Shown here one piece after another: positions 52,990 through 64,000 of a DNA stretch of 64,000 nt. Under the pieces are notes generated by a model. That model was given only the letters and a program-made list of their open reading frames with translations, was not told where the DNA came from and made no database searches. The first letter of the stretch is position 1; each line of letters begins with the position of its first letter. Origin of the DNA: Sambucus nigra (Eukaryota > Streptophyta > Magnoliopsida > Dipsacales > Adoxaceae); NCBI GenBank assembly GCA_949130495.1, contig OX422207.1, forward strand, positions 838,369,573 to 838,433,572, written 5' to 3'. A program made the translations under genes and the position numbers.

Positions 52990-54300
52990 GGGATCATACC
53001 ATCAACTTCCCATGTTGGTGTTGGTGTTGGTCCCTCTCCCGATGTGACATGATACACACGTTCGTACTATGGCTGAGGTTGCTATCCTTGAGGTGGAGTT
53101 GGTAGCATTAGTAACGCTTGAACTATGGCCATTAGTTGGACCTAAATTTGTTGACACTCCTCTTGAGGTGCCCAATGTCCTCATTATCCCTTAGATCATA
53201 TGCTTCCCGATTTCCCTAAGGGCATATCTTAGCGAAATGTCCCTTCTCACCAAAAACATCGTGATTTCCCTAGAATTGACGTCTATCTAGTTGTCTCCCC
53301 TGTTAGCTCTAACCTTGTTGCCCTTAACCCTGGTGGCCACTATATTGTTGTCCCTATTGGCTCTGGCCCTGTTGATCCTGTCTGTTCCGATCATCGGAAC
53401 CTCTAAATCTCTTATGTTGCTCTAAAGATTAAGAACCCTGAAACTGTTGGGCCCCTAGCTATTAATCCCATTTGCCTTACCCTATTGGTTCGACATCTCA
53501 GAGTGGTGTGTCTTCTCCCTTTTTTTCTAGTTCACCCTGCAGTTCTTGCAATGCCATATGGCAACATTCACCATTTAGTTATAGGTAGTGAAAGTCAAAT
53601 TCCCTAATAATGACTGTCTAATGTGGCAAGCTATCCCTAACACAAACTTCTCCATCGTTATTTGCTCCGTATTTACCTCTTCCTTGTATTCTGCTACAGT
53701 GCGACCCTCCTGCTTGAGGTCCATGAATTTCCTTCGCATTTCTGATTGCATCACTTGAGGAAAGTACTTCTCATAAAATTTCTCCCATAACACATATGTT
53801 GCCAAACTATCCCTCTCAGTTGTTGAAACGACGGACTCCAACCACTGAAGTTCTACCCCTACAAGTAGAAATGAGGCTAATATTTGCCTCTAAACTGGCG
53901 TACACTCCACTATCTGTAAATGACATTGAATGTTCCTCTTCCATTGGCTTGCCACTAAAATATCTGAATCGCCGGGAAACTATGATGGTTGGTCCTTAGT
54001 GAAGGCCTCCCTAACTCTGTCCCAGATCAATACATGCCTCTGTACTGTTTATGCCACATGGTGTGGTGGCTGCATTGGCTAGAAATATCATAGCATAGCG
54101 TCCATTGCAGTGGACACTGCCTGAGCCACGATAGTGGCAATCAATGCAGTTTAACTATAGGTGGGGTTGGTAGTGGCAGTGGATGCTGCTCTGGTTCCTA
54201 CTGACCCTCCTCATCTATAGTTGGAGCAGTGACATGTCTTGGTTTTCCTCTTCTACCATTTTCCATCTGAAAGTGAACGAGGTTCGTATTAGTAATGAAT
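52990..54300 (-). pseudogene. Chromovirus-type gag, inverted fragment
   Basis: Minus strand: a Retrotrans_gag core (WEKFYEKYFPQVMQSEMRRK, then FMDLKQEGRTVAEYKEE, then RQSLLGNLTFTTYN) at 53,841-53,575. A zinc knuckle remnant (FGEKGHFAKICP) follows near 53,215 and a Gln/Pro-rich tail runs to about 52,990. Stops lie between the parts. The KYFP..., LKQG..VAEY pattern is that of plant chromovirus (Tekay/Del-like) Gag. The matching primer-binding site and LTR lie just upstream (54,407 onward). No pol is present before the boundary at 52,922. Confidence 0.7.
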
Positions 54301-54406
54301 TTGTAAAGAATACAATGATTTCTAAACATAGGGCTCTATACATCAAAGAACGCAATGCAGAACGTAATGAACGTAGCACATATCCTAAGGACACTAGAAC
54401 TTGGAT

Positions 54407-55018
54407 GCTCTAATACCAACTGTAATAACCCCTATTTTTTCACATAAAGATTGACCAGGCAAGATACGTCGAAGATGGGCCTTGCTTGTCATTTTACATC
54501 ATTCTTAGCATTGATTGTAATAAACATTCACGTTATAAACTACATTTGAATTCAAAATTGGAATAAATTAAATAACGGGAAGTAATAATGAATCTAACAT
54601 CCATGGCCAACAAAATAAAATCCAACATGAATATAGATTTCTTGACTAATAAAACCAATTGACTCCGATCTTATGCCCTTACAATGATCCAAAATAAAAT
54701 AAAAAAAGACAGGAAGAAGTAGCAACCTAAACTAAAATCAATAAATCTATCTTCGAGAGTCAACACATGACAACAAGTCTGATATTCCTTCAGTCTCACT
54801 ATCCCTGTATAAGACAACCTGTGGGGTAGGGGAATTTATAATTTGGGTCAGCGCCCTAAAGTGTGCAAGAATTAACTTACAGAAATTGAAATGCAAGATT
54901 ACAGCTAATTTAAATATGAGTCTCCCATCGATACTCGCAAGCGATAATTTTCTCACCTCTCATCTAGGTGCAATATTGATCGTATTCTATCCCCGGAACC
55001 CAAGTGCAATATACATAA
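54407..55018 (-). mobile_element. Chromovirus LTR end with tRNA-iMet primer-binding site
   Basis: On the minus strand the LTR ends GGGGTTATTACA (plus-strand boundary 54,421) and is followed by TGGTATTAGAGC (54,407-54,418), one base off the initiator-Met site. The LTR extends rightward to at most 55,018, where a Tat LTR begins. Its own start was not found. Confidence 0.65.
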
Positions 55019-56475
55019 TGTATACACCACATACTAGGACCCCCTAAGTCTCTACTATGTTCCTAGCACCTCTCCATTTTACTACAAACCCTAGGTCATA
55101 CTCCGAGTATCGATCTAGAGTCCATCGGGCATTCCTGGACCCGTTTGACTCTGGTAAACTCTTTCATTAGAGTGAAAGCTCAATAAATATTCGAAGGGAT
55201 CTGAATCCCATTTTCAACCGTTTGCCTCGTGCATGAATTGGCATAACGGTTCAGACGAACGAACCATTTTACCACCGAAAATCGATCTGGAGGCCACCAG
55301 GCGCTCCCAAACCTATTTGACCCCAATCAACTTCATCGTCAGAGTAAAAATTCTGAAAATCTTTGAAGGGCTCTGAATCCCCTTTCTAATGGTCTGCCCC
55401 ATGCATCAAATGGTATAACCATTTGGAAAAACGATCCGTTTTCCCCTAAATATTGATCCGGAGGCCACTGGGCCCTCCCGGACTCCATTTCACCAATGTC
55501 AACTCTTCAGCTCAAACAATACTGAATGAATCTTCAAAGGGCACTTAATACTATTTCCAACAATCCACCCCGTGTGAGAATCAGCCTTACGGTACGGACA
55601 AATAACCCATTTTACTTTGAAAGGTCACCGAGTGCTTTTGGGCCCCAATTAACCAAAGTTAACTCTCTAAACCAAGAAAATCTCTTTGGAATGTCGAATT
55701 ACCTCACATAACCTTTCCAACGGTCCACCCCGTGAACAATTTTAACTTACGGTTCGGACGAACGATCCATTTTTGTCCAATAATCTCCCGTACAAATGAC
55801 CAACAAGCATTTTTGGGCCAAAGAGAGGACCTAAGGACTATTGAAGGTCCCAGAATTACCTTTCTAATAGTATACCCCGTGCACGATTTAGATCAATGAA
55901 TTGTGTTCTACGATCATTTTTTCAAAAAAAAATTGCACGAGACTGTCATTAACAGGTCTATTTCCCTACCTATCGGAGTGTGTCTAGGGGTTACCTGCTG
56001 ATTGGCAGGGCTAGGGCTATGTTGATCGCCACCCCACTTACCCAATAAATAGAAGTCATGACCTCACTCCTAAATCACACCTCAAATCCATCAATATCAG
56101 TGATCTCATCAACATTCTCTTGCAATCAGCGAAGTTTTCTTGTGTGAAATTTCTTTTCATCTTTCATTCCCATCATTTTTATACCCAATTTAGCAAAATC
56201 TCATTCTCTCTCATCCAACATTCAAGGGAGTTCATTAAGGATAAAGATAAAGCCTCAATCCTCCAAAGAAGGTCCAAAAATCCTTCTCTCTCATTAATTT
56301 CTTTTAAAATAGTAAAAAAATACTAAAAATTATAAAAAAAATAAATTCGAAAAGGAGAGATCCGGGATGGCCACAGATTGAGGCTTTTAACGATACCGAT
56401 ATTTTATGAACATGCCTATATTTTTAAAATAGTAAAAAAAATCGAAAAGGAGAGATCCGGGATGGTCGCAGATAA
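55019..56475 (+). mobile_element. Tat/Ogre LTR, probably solo
   Basis: Starts TGTATACACCACATACTAGG and first ends GGATGGCCACAG at about 56,376. A second copy of the LTR end (GGATGGTCGCAG) at about 56,475 follows an 85-bp duplication. Five internal repeats of about 165-170 bp have landmarks near 55,214, 55,381, 55,552, 55,710 and 55,860. A weak TATA-like AATAAATAG lies at 56,044. Neither a primer-binding site nor 3' UTR repeats adjoin it. I could not find a clear target duplication. Confidence 0.7.
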
Positions 56476-56713
56476 CAAGATCATTATTAAACATGTGATG
56501 CTTCTAGCACAATTTACGTGCTGAATTATAATCGTCTACATTCGTATTACCATTTTTTGAATAACCTAGTCCACTACCCACAACAATGACATAATCATTT
56601 ATCATGCATCATGCATAGTATTGGGTCAGTGATTATTTATCTACATCGTTAGACTGATTAAGTAAATCTCATTTAGTTCACACACACACACACACACACA
56701 GATATATATATAC

Positions 56714-56747
<34 letters not shown>

Positions 56748-58457
56748 TCAGGCGCTCTAACATACCTTCTAGCAACATACCTATGAACATACCCATTTTT
56801 TAAACTAGTAAAAGAAATAATTTTGAGATGATACTTTTTATACGAGTTCGTGATATTTAATTGTGCCCTTGTAAAAAAAATCAACTGAAAATAATGTTTT
56901 TCGTATTTTTAAAAAATAGGTCAAAAAACTGACAGTTTTTACCCATTAAAACTGTCAATTTTTTTACCTATTTTTTAAAAATAACAAAACATATTATTTT
57001 GAGCTGAATATTTTTACAGGGGTATATTGAAATATCATGAACCCATATAAAATATATCAACTCAAAATTATTATTTTTTACTATTTTAAAAATATAGGTA
57101 TGTTCATAGGTATGTTTAATGAGGTGTGTTCAAGATCCTGACTGTATATATATATATATATATATATACACACGACACTACATGACGTCTACCATTTGTA
57201 TCTCGTTCATGCTATATCGATAAGTTCGAAGGAGTCTCTTATTCAAATCGAACATAATAAAACACACACAAATGGGGTGGTACCTATATAGTACACCAAT
57301 TCATGGCCCATACCTAGCAGTGACAAAGAATCCTAGCATTTATACCTACCTCTCATAAGTAGCGTTGTTATGCAGTACTAATAATAATGACCTACACGGC
57401 GCCTAGCCCACCTGTGCGGACGTGTGGTTCGATCCTGAACGTGCGCAACCCCAACCGATAGCACCGTCCATGAACATAGGTATGTTCCACACAAGTAAAT
57501 AACTACATATCTATACCACATGATATGTAAGTAGATAATTACCTATAATTAACCCCACGACATATTATTGATTTGCCCAATAATAATTCCCCGATTAATT
57601 AACCATCTCATTAATTGCTAGTCTCTATATTTGAATAATAATCCCAACTGTATCATAATCTATCCCCAATTCATTTAGGTTTTTACCAACCTTCTCGTTA
57701 AATATAGTCCTCTCTTTTTGAAATTATCATTCATTCAATATTGGTTTTCTACCAATTATTTAAGTAGTCTCCCGTCCTCCGGAGTCTTATCATAAACTCC
57801 CATTGTGCCCATATCTCGGGTCCTATTCACGACTAACCTAAGGAATATGTTACCTTACCAATTTTCCCAAAAATTCCCGACTATCCTAAATGGGTATATT
57901 TTAAATCCTACAAATATTCCACAGGTGTTAAAATAATATATCATAACTATTAAATATATCGGGACCCCAGGTGATTAAGCAAAAATGAAAACGGACCAAC
58001 CTTGGGTGAACAAGGCATCCGAATCAGTTCACCCCAGGGCTGAACCGGTTCGCCCCTAGATTTAAGAAGCTTCAAGGCTGCTACGGGATTTGGATGGAAA
58101 TTCCCATTTTTTCTTCATAAACAATCCATTATTCATCACCCAAAAGTTATCCCAACATCACCTACGATCATTAACTAGTTTTATATCATCTAACAACAAT
58201 TTATACATGAGAATAACACCCAATCATGATTAATTCACAAGGGTACCATTTTCTTCAAAAACTAAAAAAGTGTGTGATTCCTACTTTTAAAGATCCGTAT
58301 CTTTTCATATATTCGTGTCAAGAAACATTCTTTTTCAGTGGTAATCATTATATCTACTCTATCACCCTATAATACCATAATATATATTTCTAAAGCATCA
58401 TTATTAATATTTTTTTGAATTTTAATCAATCTTTCAATTATACAATTTTTTACTCAT
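56476..58457. other. Unassigned AT-rich DNA
   Basis: CA and TA microsatellites at 56,679-56,750 and 57,146-57,172, the MITE at 56,774-57,116, and then about 1.3 kb with no ORF or domain. At 58,030-58,060 there is AGGGCTGAACCGGTTCGCCC, similar to the AACCGGTTCG words of the gag-only LTRs at 18,981, which hints at an old LTR remnant. Confidence 0.4.
56774..57116. mobile_element. Foldback MITE, 343 bp
   Basis: Left end AACATACCTATGAACATACC, right end its complement (GGTATGTTCATAGGTATGTT). Inverted homology continues nearly to the centre (AAAAAATAGGT and ACCTATTTTTT at about 56,913 and 56,972). No coding capacity. A TSD was not convincingly seen. Confidence 0.75.
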
Positions 58458-60071
58458 TGATAAGCACCCAAAAGTGTTAAAATAATACCCCAAATAGACG
58501 ATTTTTAATTGCTAAATCTCGATAAAATCGGACTTATGTTGGTATTTGTTTGTTCTGTAGGTCAAATGCATGTTGCGGTGTTCAAATGCTCAAATCAAGG
58601 TAAATGTGCGATTTATGGAGCTAATTCTCCAATCCCGTACCTTACCCGAGCCTAAACCGAGCCCAAACATTCACCCGAGCCCGTGTGTGCTTAGTTTGTG
58701 CTTTTTAGATTTTATTTTTATTTTTATTTTAAGTCGTTTTTATTTTTAGAATTTATTTTAGATTTATTTAGAATTTTCTAGAATATATTTTCTATTTCTT
58801 TTTATTTTTTACTTTTATTAGTTTTTAATTTTGCTAGATTTTATTTTTTTAGGACTTTAGGTTTTATTTTTATTTTTATTTGATTTGTAGTTTTTATTTT
58901 TATTAATTGAGTTTTATTTTATAGGAATCTAATTTTAATAAATTTAATTTTATTTATTTATAGATTTTAAACTTTTAGGATTTTTAGGAATTAATTGCAG
59001 TTTTTAATGTTGTTTTATTTTGATTTTGATTTTTATTAGTTTTAGTTTTTTGTCTTATTTTATTAGAATTAGTTTTTTTTAGGATTTCATTTATTTTTAG
59101 ATTTATTAGATTTTACATTCTTTTTAGGATTTCAGTTTTAGTTTAATAGATTTTTATTTTTATTTTTATTTCTATTTTTATTTTTATTTCTTTTTAGTTT
59201 CATTTTTTATTTTGAGTTTTTATTTTATTTTTAGAATACACACACACTTATCCTAAGCACACTCGCACCCACCTACCATATACTCACATACGCACAAACA
59301 CCTCCATCACCCTCACCCAATTAACATACACACACCTACATCCAAACACTACACATTTCCTACACCTCACCCACCTTCCTATCCTACACACTCACCACAC
59401 ACAAACATTCCCCAACCCATCTTCTTCCCCCAACAACTCTCTCTCTTTCCTCTTTTCACCATTTTCAAACCATAAACCAATCTCCACCATTACCACACAA
59501 CCCATAACTAAAACTCAACCACCAATAAGCCCACCTCACTTCCACCAAACCGCCACATTAACCAACACCACCTGCCACCATAAGCAGGTGGTGGCTTTCA
59601 ACCGAGTCATTACCCCAACTCGACCTTCAGCCACCTCCGGCCGGCGCCGACGTAACCCAGAAATCTGGCCAGCCTAACCCCCTGCCGTCGACAACACCTC
59701 CGGCGCCGGACCAGAAATTCGACGACATCCCCTCCACCTCCAGTCGGCATCCCACCTGAACCAAACCCGACCTACTGAAACCCACTTACCTTCCATCTTC
59801 AACCAAAACCCATTTCAACCCAAGCTCCAAAATCGTAGCTGCCGAAAATAATAGGAACCAACCAAAACCAAAAAAATAAAAAATAAAAAGACCCCACCAA
59901 CCATATCTCCATAAAATCTTTGAACAAAACCCAAAAAAAATAAAACCCCGCTTGCCTACTCAAAATTCCAAACAAAACATAAAAAAAAAAACACTAACCA
60001 AAACCAAATCCCTTAAAATCGGAATAAACCCCCACCACTAACATTATCTTCCAAAACCCTCATAATTTAAT

Positions 60072-63058
60072 ACTCAACTCAACTCAACAAAGCGTTTTCC
60101 CAATTATTTAGGGTCGGCTACATGAATCCTATTTTTCCATTCCATTATGTCCAGTGCAATATCTTCGGTTAAACCACATGATATCATGTCCTTTTTTATA
60201 ATATCCCATCAAGTTAATTTAGGCCTACCTCTATCCATTGGGTTACCATCAATACTAACTAAATCACTCTTCCTTACAGGAGCATCCATTAGTCTACGCT
60301 TGACGTGTCCAAACCATCTAAGCCGATTTTCTCTCAATTTATCTTCTATAGGCGCTACTTTTACCGTTTCACGAATTTGTTCATTTTTAATTTTATATTT
60401 TCGAGTTTTACCACAAATCCATCTTAGCATTCGCATCTCCGCCACACTCATTTTCTGCACATTTTGTTTCTTGGTTGCCCAACACTCTGTCCCATATAAC
60501 ATAGCGGGTCTAATGGTCGTCCTATAAAAATTTTCTTTTAACTTCAAAGTTATACGCCTATCACACAGAATGTCGGTAGCACTTCTCTACTTAACCCAGC
60601 CTGCTCTAATCCTATGCGTAACATCATCACTAATATCTCCATATTTTTGTATAATCGATCCTAAATAACGAATATGGCCATTTCTAGGTATTTCTTGATC
60701 CTCCAATTTCACCACATCTCCATTTGTCCTCCCATTACTACTAAAATTAGTCCTCCTATTACTACTAAAATTACACCCCACATATTCTGTTTTAGTTCTG
60801 CTTATTTTAAATCCTCTTATTTCTAAAGTTTCTCTCCACAATTCCTACCTAGCATTTATCCCCATCTTAGTCTCATCCACTAAAACAATATCATTTGCAA
60901 GTAGCATACACCATGGCACCTCATCTTGTATTTGTCTAGTCAACTCATCCATAACAAGAGCAAAGAGATAAGGACTTAATGCTGAACATTGGTGTAGCCC
61001 TACCGTAATTGAAAATTCACTACTTTCTCCGGCTGATGTTCTTACTGTAGTCATCGCACCATAATACATATCCTTGATCACATTAATATATCTGCGAGTC
61101 ACTCCTCTTTTATGTAGAACCCATCATATTATATCTCTGGGTATCCTATCATACGCCTTCTTCAAATCTATAAAAATCATATGAAGATCCTTCTTTTTCT
61201 CTCTATACCTCTCCATTAATCTCCTCAATAAATAGATTGCTTCCATTGTTGACCTCCCAGGCATAAACCCGAATCGATTCTCAGATACTGTTGTCTTCAA
61301 TCTCAATTTATATTCAATCACTCTCTCCTAAAGTTTCATTATATGACTCATTAACTTAATACCACAATAATTTGAACAACTTTGTATGTCCCCTTTATCT
61401 TTATAAATAGGTACTAAAATACTTTTTCTCCATTCATCGGGCATCCTATTAGTCATTAAAACTCTATTAAATAATTTTATAAGCCATGATACTCCATCCT
61501 CCCCTAAGCACTTCCAAACCTCAATAGGGATACCATCCGGTCATAAAGTCTTCCCCGTTTTCATCTTTTTTTAGAGCAATCCTGATATCTGTTGTCCTAA
61601 TTCTACAAAAAAAAAATATCTTCTCGAGTCTCCCTAAGTTCCTCTATATCTAATCTACTCCCATTATCTCCATTTAATAACCTCTCAAAGTAGTTTTTCT
61701 ATCTTTCCATAATTTCATCATCTTTGACTAGGGCTCTCGAATCAGCACTTTTGATGCACTTAACGTTATTAAAATCTTTTGTTTTCCTATCCCTAAGTTT
61801 AGCAAGCTTATAAATACTTTTTTCCCCTTCTTGTGTTCCTAATTTTGTATAAAGATCATCATACGCTTTTAACTTAGTATCTCTTACCACTTTCTTATCT
61901 TCCTTTTTACCCCATTTATATTTCTCAAAATTCTCTTCATTTCTATTTGTTTCCCATGTTTTAAAGCACTCCCTTTTAATTTTTACTATATTCTGTACTT
62001 ATTCATTCCACCACTAAGTTTCTTTAGACTGTGTCCCTTTGCCTTTTGATTCTCCAAGAATTTCTTTTGATATTCTCCTAATGCATGTGGCCATATTATT
62101 CCACATTATGTTAGTTTCTTCTTCACTATTCCATGTTGCTTCATTTAATACTTTATCTTTAAATAGTTCTAATTTCTCTCCTTTTAAACTCCACCACCTA
62201 GTTCGTGGGTTAATCTTCACTTTTCGCACTCGTGATTGATTTTTAATATTTATATCCAACATCATTATCCTATGTTGTGAGGTTAAGCTCTCTCCCGGGA
62301 TAACCTTACAATCTTTACACGTTAATCGGTCTCCTTTCCTAGTAATGAAAAAATCTATTTGGATCTTATGTGTTCCACTTTTATAAGTTATTAAATGTTC
62401 AAGCCTTTTTTTAAAACATGTATTTACTAGTACAAAATCATAAGTCATCACAAAATCTAAGATAGACTCTCGCCCGTCATTCCTATCTCCAAAACCATGT
62501 CATCCATTCACTATCTCATATCCTACACGATCTTCTCCTACATGGCCATTAAAATCTCCACATATATAGATTTTCTCACCTAGGGGTATTTCTTGAATTA
62601 GTTCATCCATTTGTTCCCAAAATTTTACTTTAATGTGCTCATCTAATCCTACTTGAGGTGCATAAGTACTAATAATATTAATTATGTTTTCACCTAATAC
62701 CAATTTTACAAGTATAAGTCTATCACCTTTCCTAATAACGGTTACGATATCGTCCTTAAAGTTTTTATCTACTATTATTCCAACTCCGTTCTTATTTCTA
62801 TGTTTTCCTGTATAATATAATTTAAATCCTGTATTTTCTATTTCTCTAGCTTTCTCACCGACCCATTTAGTTTCTTGTAAACAAGCTACTTTTCTTCTTA
62901 TCATGGTATCTACTAACTCCATCCCTTTTCCGGTCATAGTCCCTATGTTCCAAGTCGCTAACCTAAGTCTAGTATCCTCGACTAGCTTCTTTACCCGCAC
63001 ACGTCCAGCTTGTTGCAGGAACCCTTGCGTATTTGTTGGGGTTGTTTGTATTTTTATC
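60072..63058 (-). mobile_element. RTE-type LINE, nearly full length
   Basis: Flanked by an 8-bp duplication AATTTAAT (60,064-60,071 and 63,059-63,066). Its 3' end (plus-strand left) is the family tail ACTCAACTCAACTCAAC. Inserted in the Athila-like LTR. Length 2,987 bp. A short 5' part may be missing. Confidence 0.85.
60209..63058 (-). pseudogene. RTE LINE endonuclease-reverse transcriptase
   Basis: One polyprotein would nick the target and prime reverse transcription there. The endonuclease (63,058-62,500) shows LRLATWNIGTMTGKGMELVD, CLQETKWVG, GVGIIVDKNFKDDIV and ICGDFNGHVGED. A linker follows. The RT has ENRFGFMPGRSTMEAI, MIFIDLKKAYDRIPRD, VGLHQCSALSPYLFALVMDE and, at the catalytic site, LLANDIVLV where YADD is usual. 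After RT come YLGSIIQKYGDI, the region with YGTECWATKKQN, and WFGHVKRR. Stops and frameshifts near 62,500, 62,010, 61,690 and 61,320 kill it. The order and motifs are those of plant RTE-clade LINEs. Confidence 0.85.
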
Positions 63059-63617
63059 AATTTAATTCAAACATTGATGAGTATTTAGGAGTTCACCCAT
63101 TTGTACATATTATAGATAATCTTATATTTTTCTTTTTAGTATTTAATTTTTTTTCTCTCTTTGAGATTGTTACTTATTAACAGAAAATTATGAAAATATT
63201 TTATTTAGTTAGATTTTTATATTTCATTAATATATTTTCTTCATTTTCTCTTAATTAATTAGTTAGATTAGTTTTAATATTTTTTTAGACTCGTATTGTA
63301 TCACTTTCTTCATATTAAACAAAAAAAAATATTTATCTCATTTGCATTTTCTTCTTAGTTAGTTTACTTTAAAAAAATCAACACATTTAGTAAAAAAAAA
63401 TCCTTTTAAAAAAAAGCAAAAATACAAAAAAAAAATAATAACATGAAAATAATTTGCAAATATCTTCACATTTAGTTCATCACTCACGAAAGGTGGATTA
63501 ATACTCTTACTTATCCTATGCATATATTTTACGTATTTGCAGGTTGAAGAAATTTTGATTGAAAAGGATTTGCAACAACGACACTTACACTAAGTGAAAA
63601 TTAGTCATCTTATCAAA

Positions 63618-63632
63618 TGGCGTCGTTGCCGC
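63618..63632 (+). promoter_or_regulatory. Primer-binding site of the Athila-like element
   Basis: TGGCGTCGTTGCCGC, one base off the start of the tRNA-Asp site TGGCGCCGTTGCCGG that is perfect in the LARD at 50,815. Confidence 0.75.
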
Positions 63633-64000
63633 TTTCTTGACGTTGGAGGCGCGTGTGAAGACTTGTATATATTTTTACTTTTGTTGTTGTATTTTTTTTT
63701 CTATTCATTACATTGGTTGTATTAGGTATTATTGAGACGTTGTACATTTATTTATGGTGATTTGGACACCAATTATTTGTAATAATAAATCACAAAAAAA
63801 CAAAAAAAAAAGGAAAACCGAACAAGGTAGAGTAGAGAGAGAGCGTCCAAAGGCGATGAAAATTGAAGCATCTCTACTTTGGGTCGGTAGGACTCCCGGG
63901 GACGACTGGAGTTAGACGAGCTTTCCACGATCGACTCAACTCGATCTTCACCCCACGTGTATAAAAGCCGTGGGAGGTACATTTCTTTATCACTTGCGCA
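63633..64000 (+). other. Start of the internal region of the Athila-like element
   Basis: T-rich, then A-rich leader, then GA-rich sequence near 63,825. No ORF has begun before the window ends. The minus-strand ORF at 63,773-63,982 has no support. Confidence 0.5.

Larger units (their letters stand above)
58458..63615 (+). mobile_element. 5' LTR of an Athila-like element, interrupted by a LINE
   Basis: Starts TGATAAGCACCCAAAAGTGT and ends CATCTTATCA. It is followed by two bases and the primer-binding site at 63,618, so it is a 5' LTR of an element that continues past the window. Without the LINE (60,072-63,058) and its duplication the LTR is about 2.16 kb. It has the same T-rich then CA-rich middle as the solo LTR at 9,153-11,787. 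Confidence 0.85.

Overview
This is a repeat-dense stretch of nuclear DNA from a flowering plant, probably a eudicot. The evidence is the combination of Ty3/gypsy Tat-clade, Athila-like and chromovirus retrotransposons, copia-type (SIRE-like) gag genes, an En/Spm-type CACTA transposon, a hAT MITE, L1 and RTE LINEs, and plant mobile domain (PMD) genes. I found no tRNA, rRNA, CRISPR array or recognisable single-copy host gene. Almost everything is transposable-element sequence, nested several layers deep. I resolved six insertions by their target-site duplications (TSDs): CCGAT, AAGTC, CTTAG, CAC, CTAATAAC and AATTTAAT. A seventh (acagg/gcagg) has one mismatch.

Layout. 1-13,790 is a decayed Tat/Ogre-type element (A): plus-strand pro-RT-RNase H-second RNase H-integrase (206-4,625), then two genes on the opposite strand (a DUF7745-like gene and an intron-containing PMD gene), a solo Athila-like LTR inserted at 9,153-11,787, a repeat-rich 3' UTR and a truncated LTR from 12,711. 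13,829-35,178 is the 3' half of a second such element (B), with the same two antisense genes. It is broken by a gag-only LTR element (15,861-27,274), which itself carries a younger, intact gag-only element of the same family (18,499-24,363), and by a complete CACTA transposon (27,839-31,728). B ends in a 2.2-kb LTR followed directly by a primer-binding site and a partial LTR duplication.

36,432-40,690 is an inverted Tat pol remnant (D), holding an RTE LINE tail and a 515-bp hAT MITE. 40,696-42,297 is an L1 ORF1 pseudogene. It abuts a 2.1-kb near-palindromic foldback (42,298-44,386). 44,640-52,922 is repeat and LTR-like sequence with a 95-bp minisatellite, split by an Athila-type LARD (46,597-52,226, minus strand) that carries a decayed ORF I cannot assign. 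52,990-56,375 holds an inverted chromovirus gag/LTR fragment and another Tat LTR. 56,376-58,457 is unassigned AT-rich DNA with a MITE. 58,458-64,000 is an Athila-like 5' LTR, interrupted by an almost full-length RTE LINE, with its primer-binding site and the start of the internal region at the window edge.

How it works together. Most protein genes are pseudogenes. Two look translatable: the Gag of the inner gag-only element (19,794-21,626) and the four-exon TnpA-like gene of the CACTA element (28,340-30,047, minus). Neither element encodes its own reverse transcriptase or DDE transposase in this window, so both are inferred to depend on partners elsewhere. The most interesting recurring design is the pair of antisense genes between pol and the 3' LTR of the Tat elements. 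In copy A each gene has a TATAAAAAGG box about 90 bp before its ATG, and the PMD gene keeps introns.
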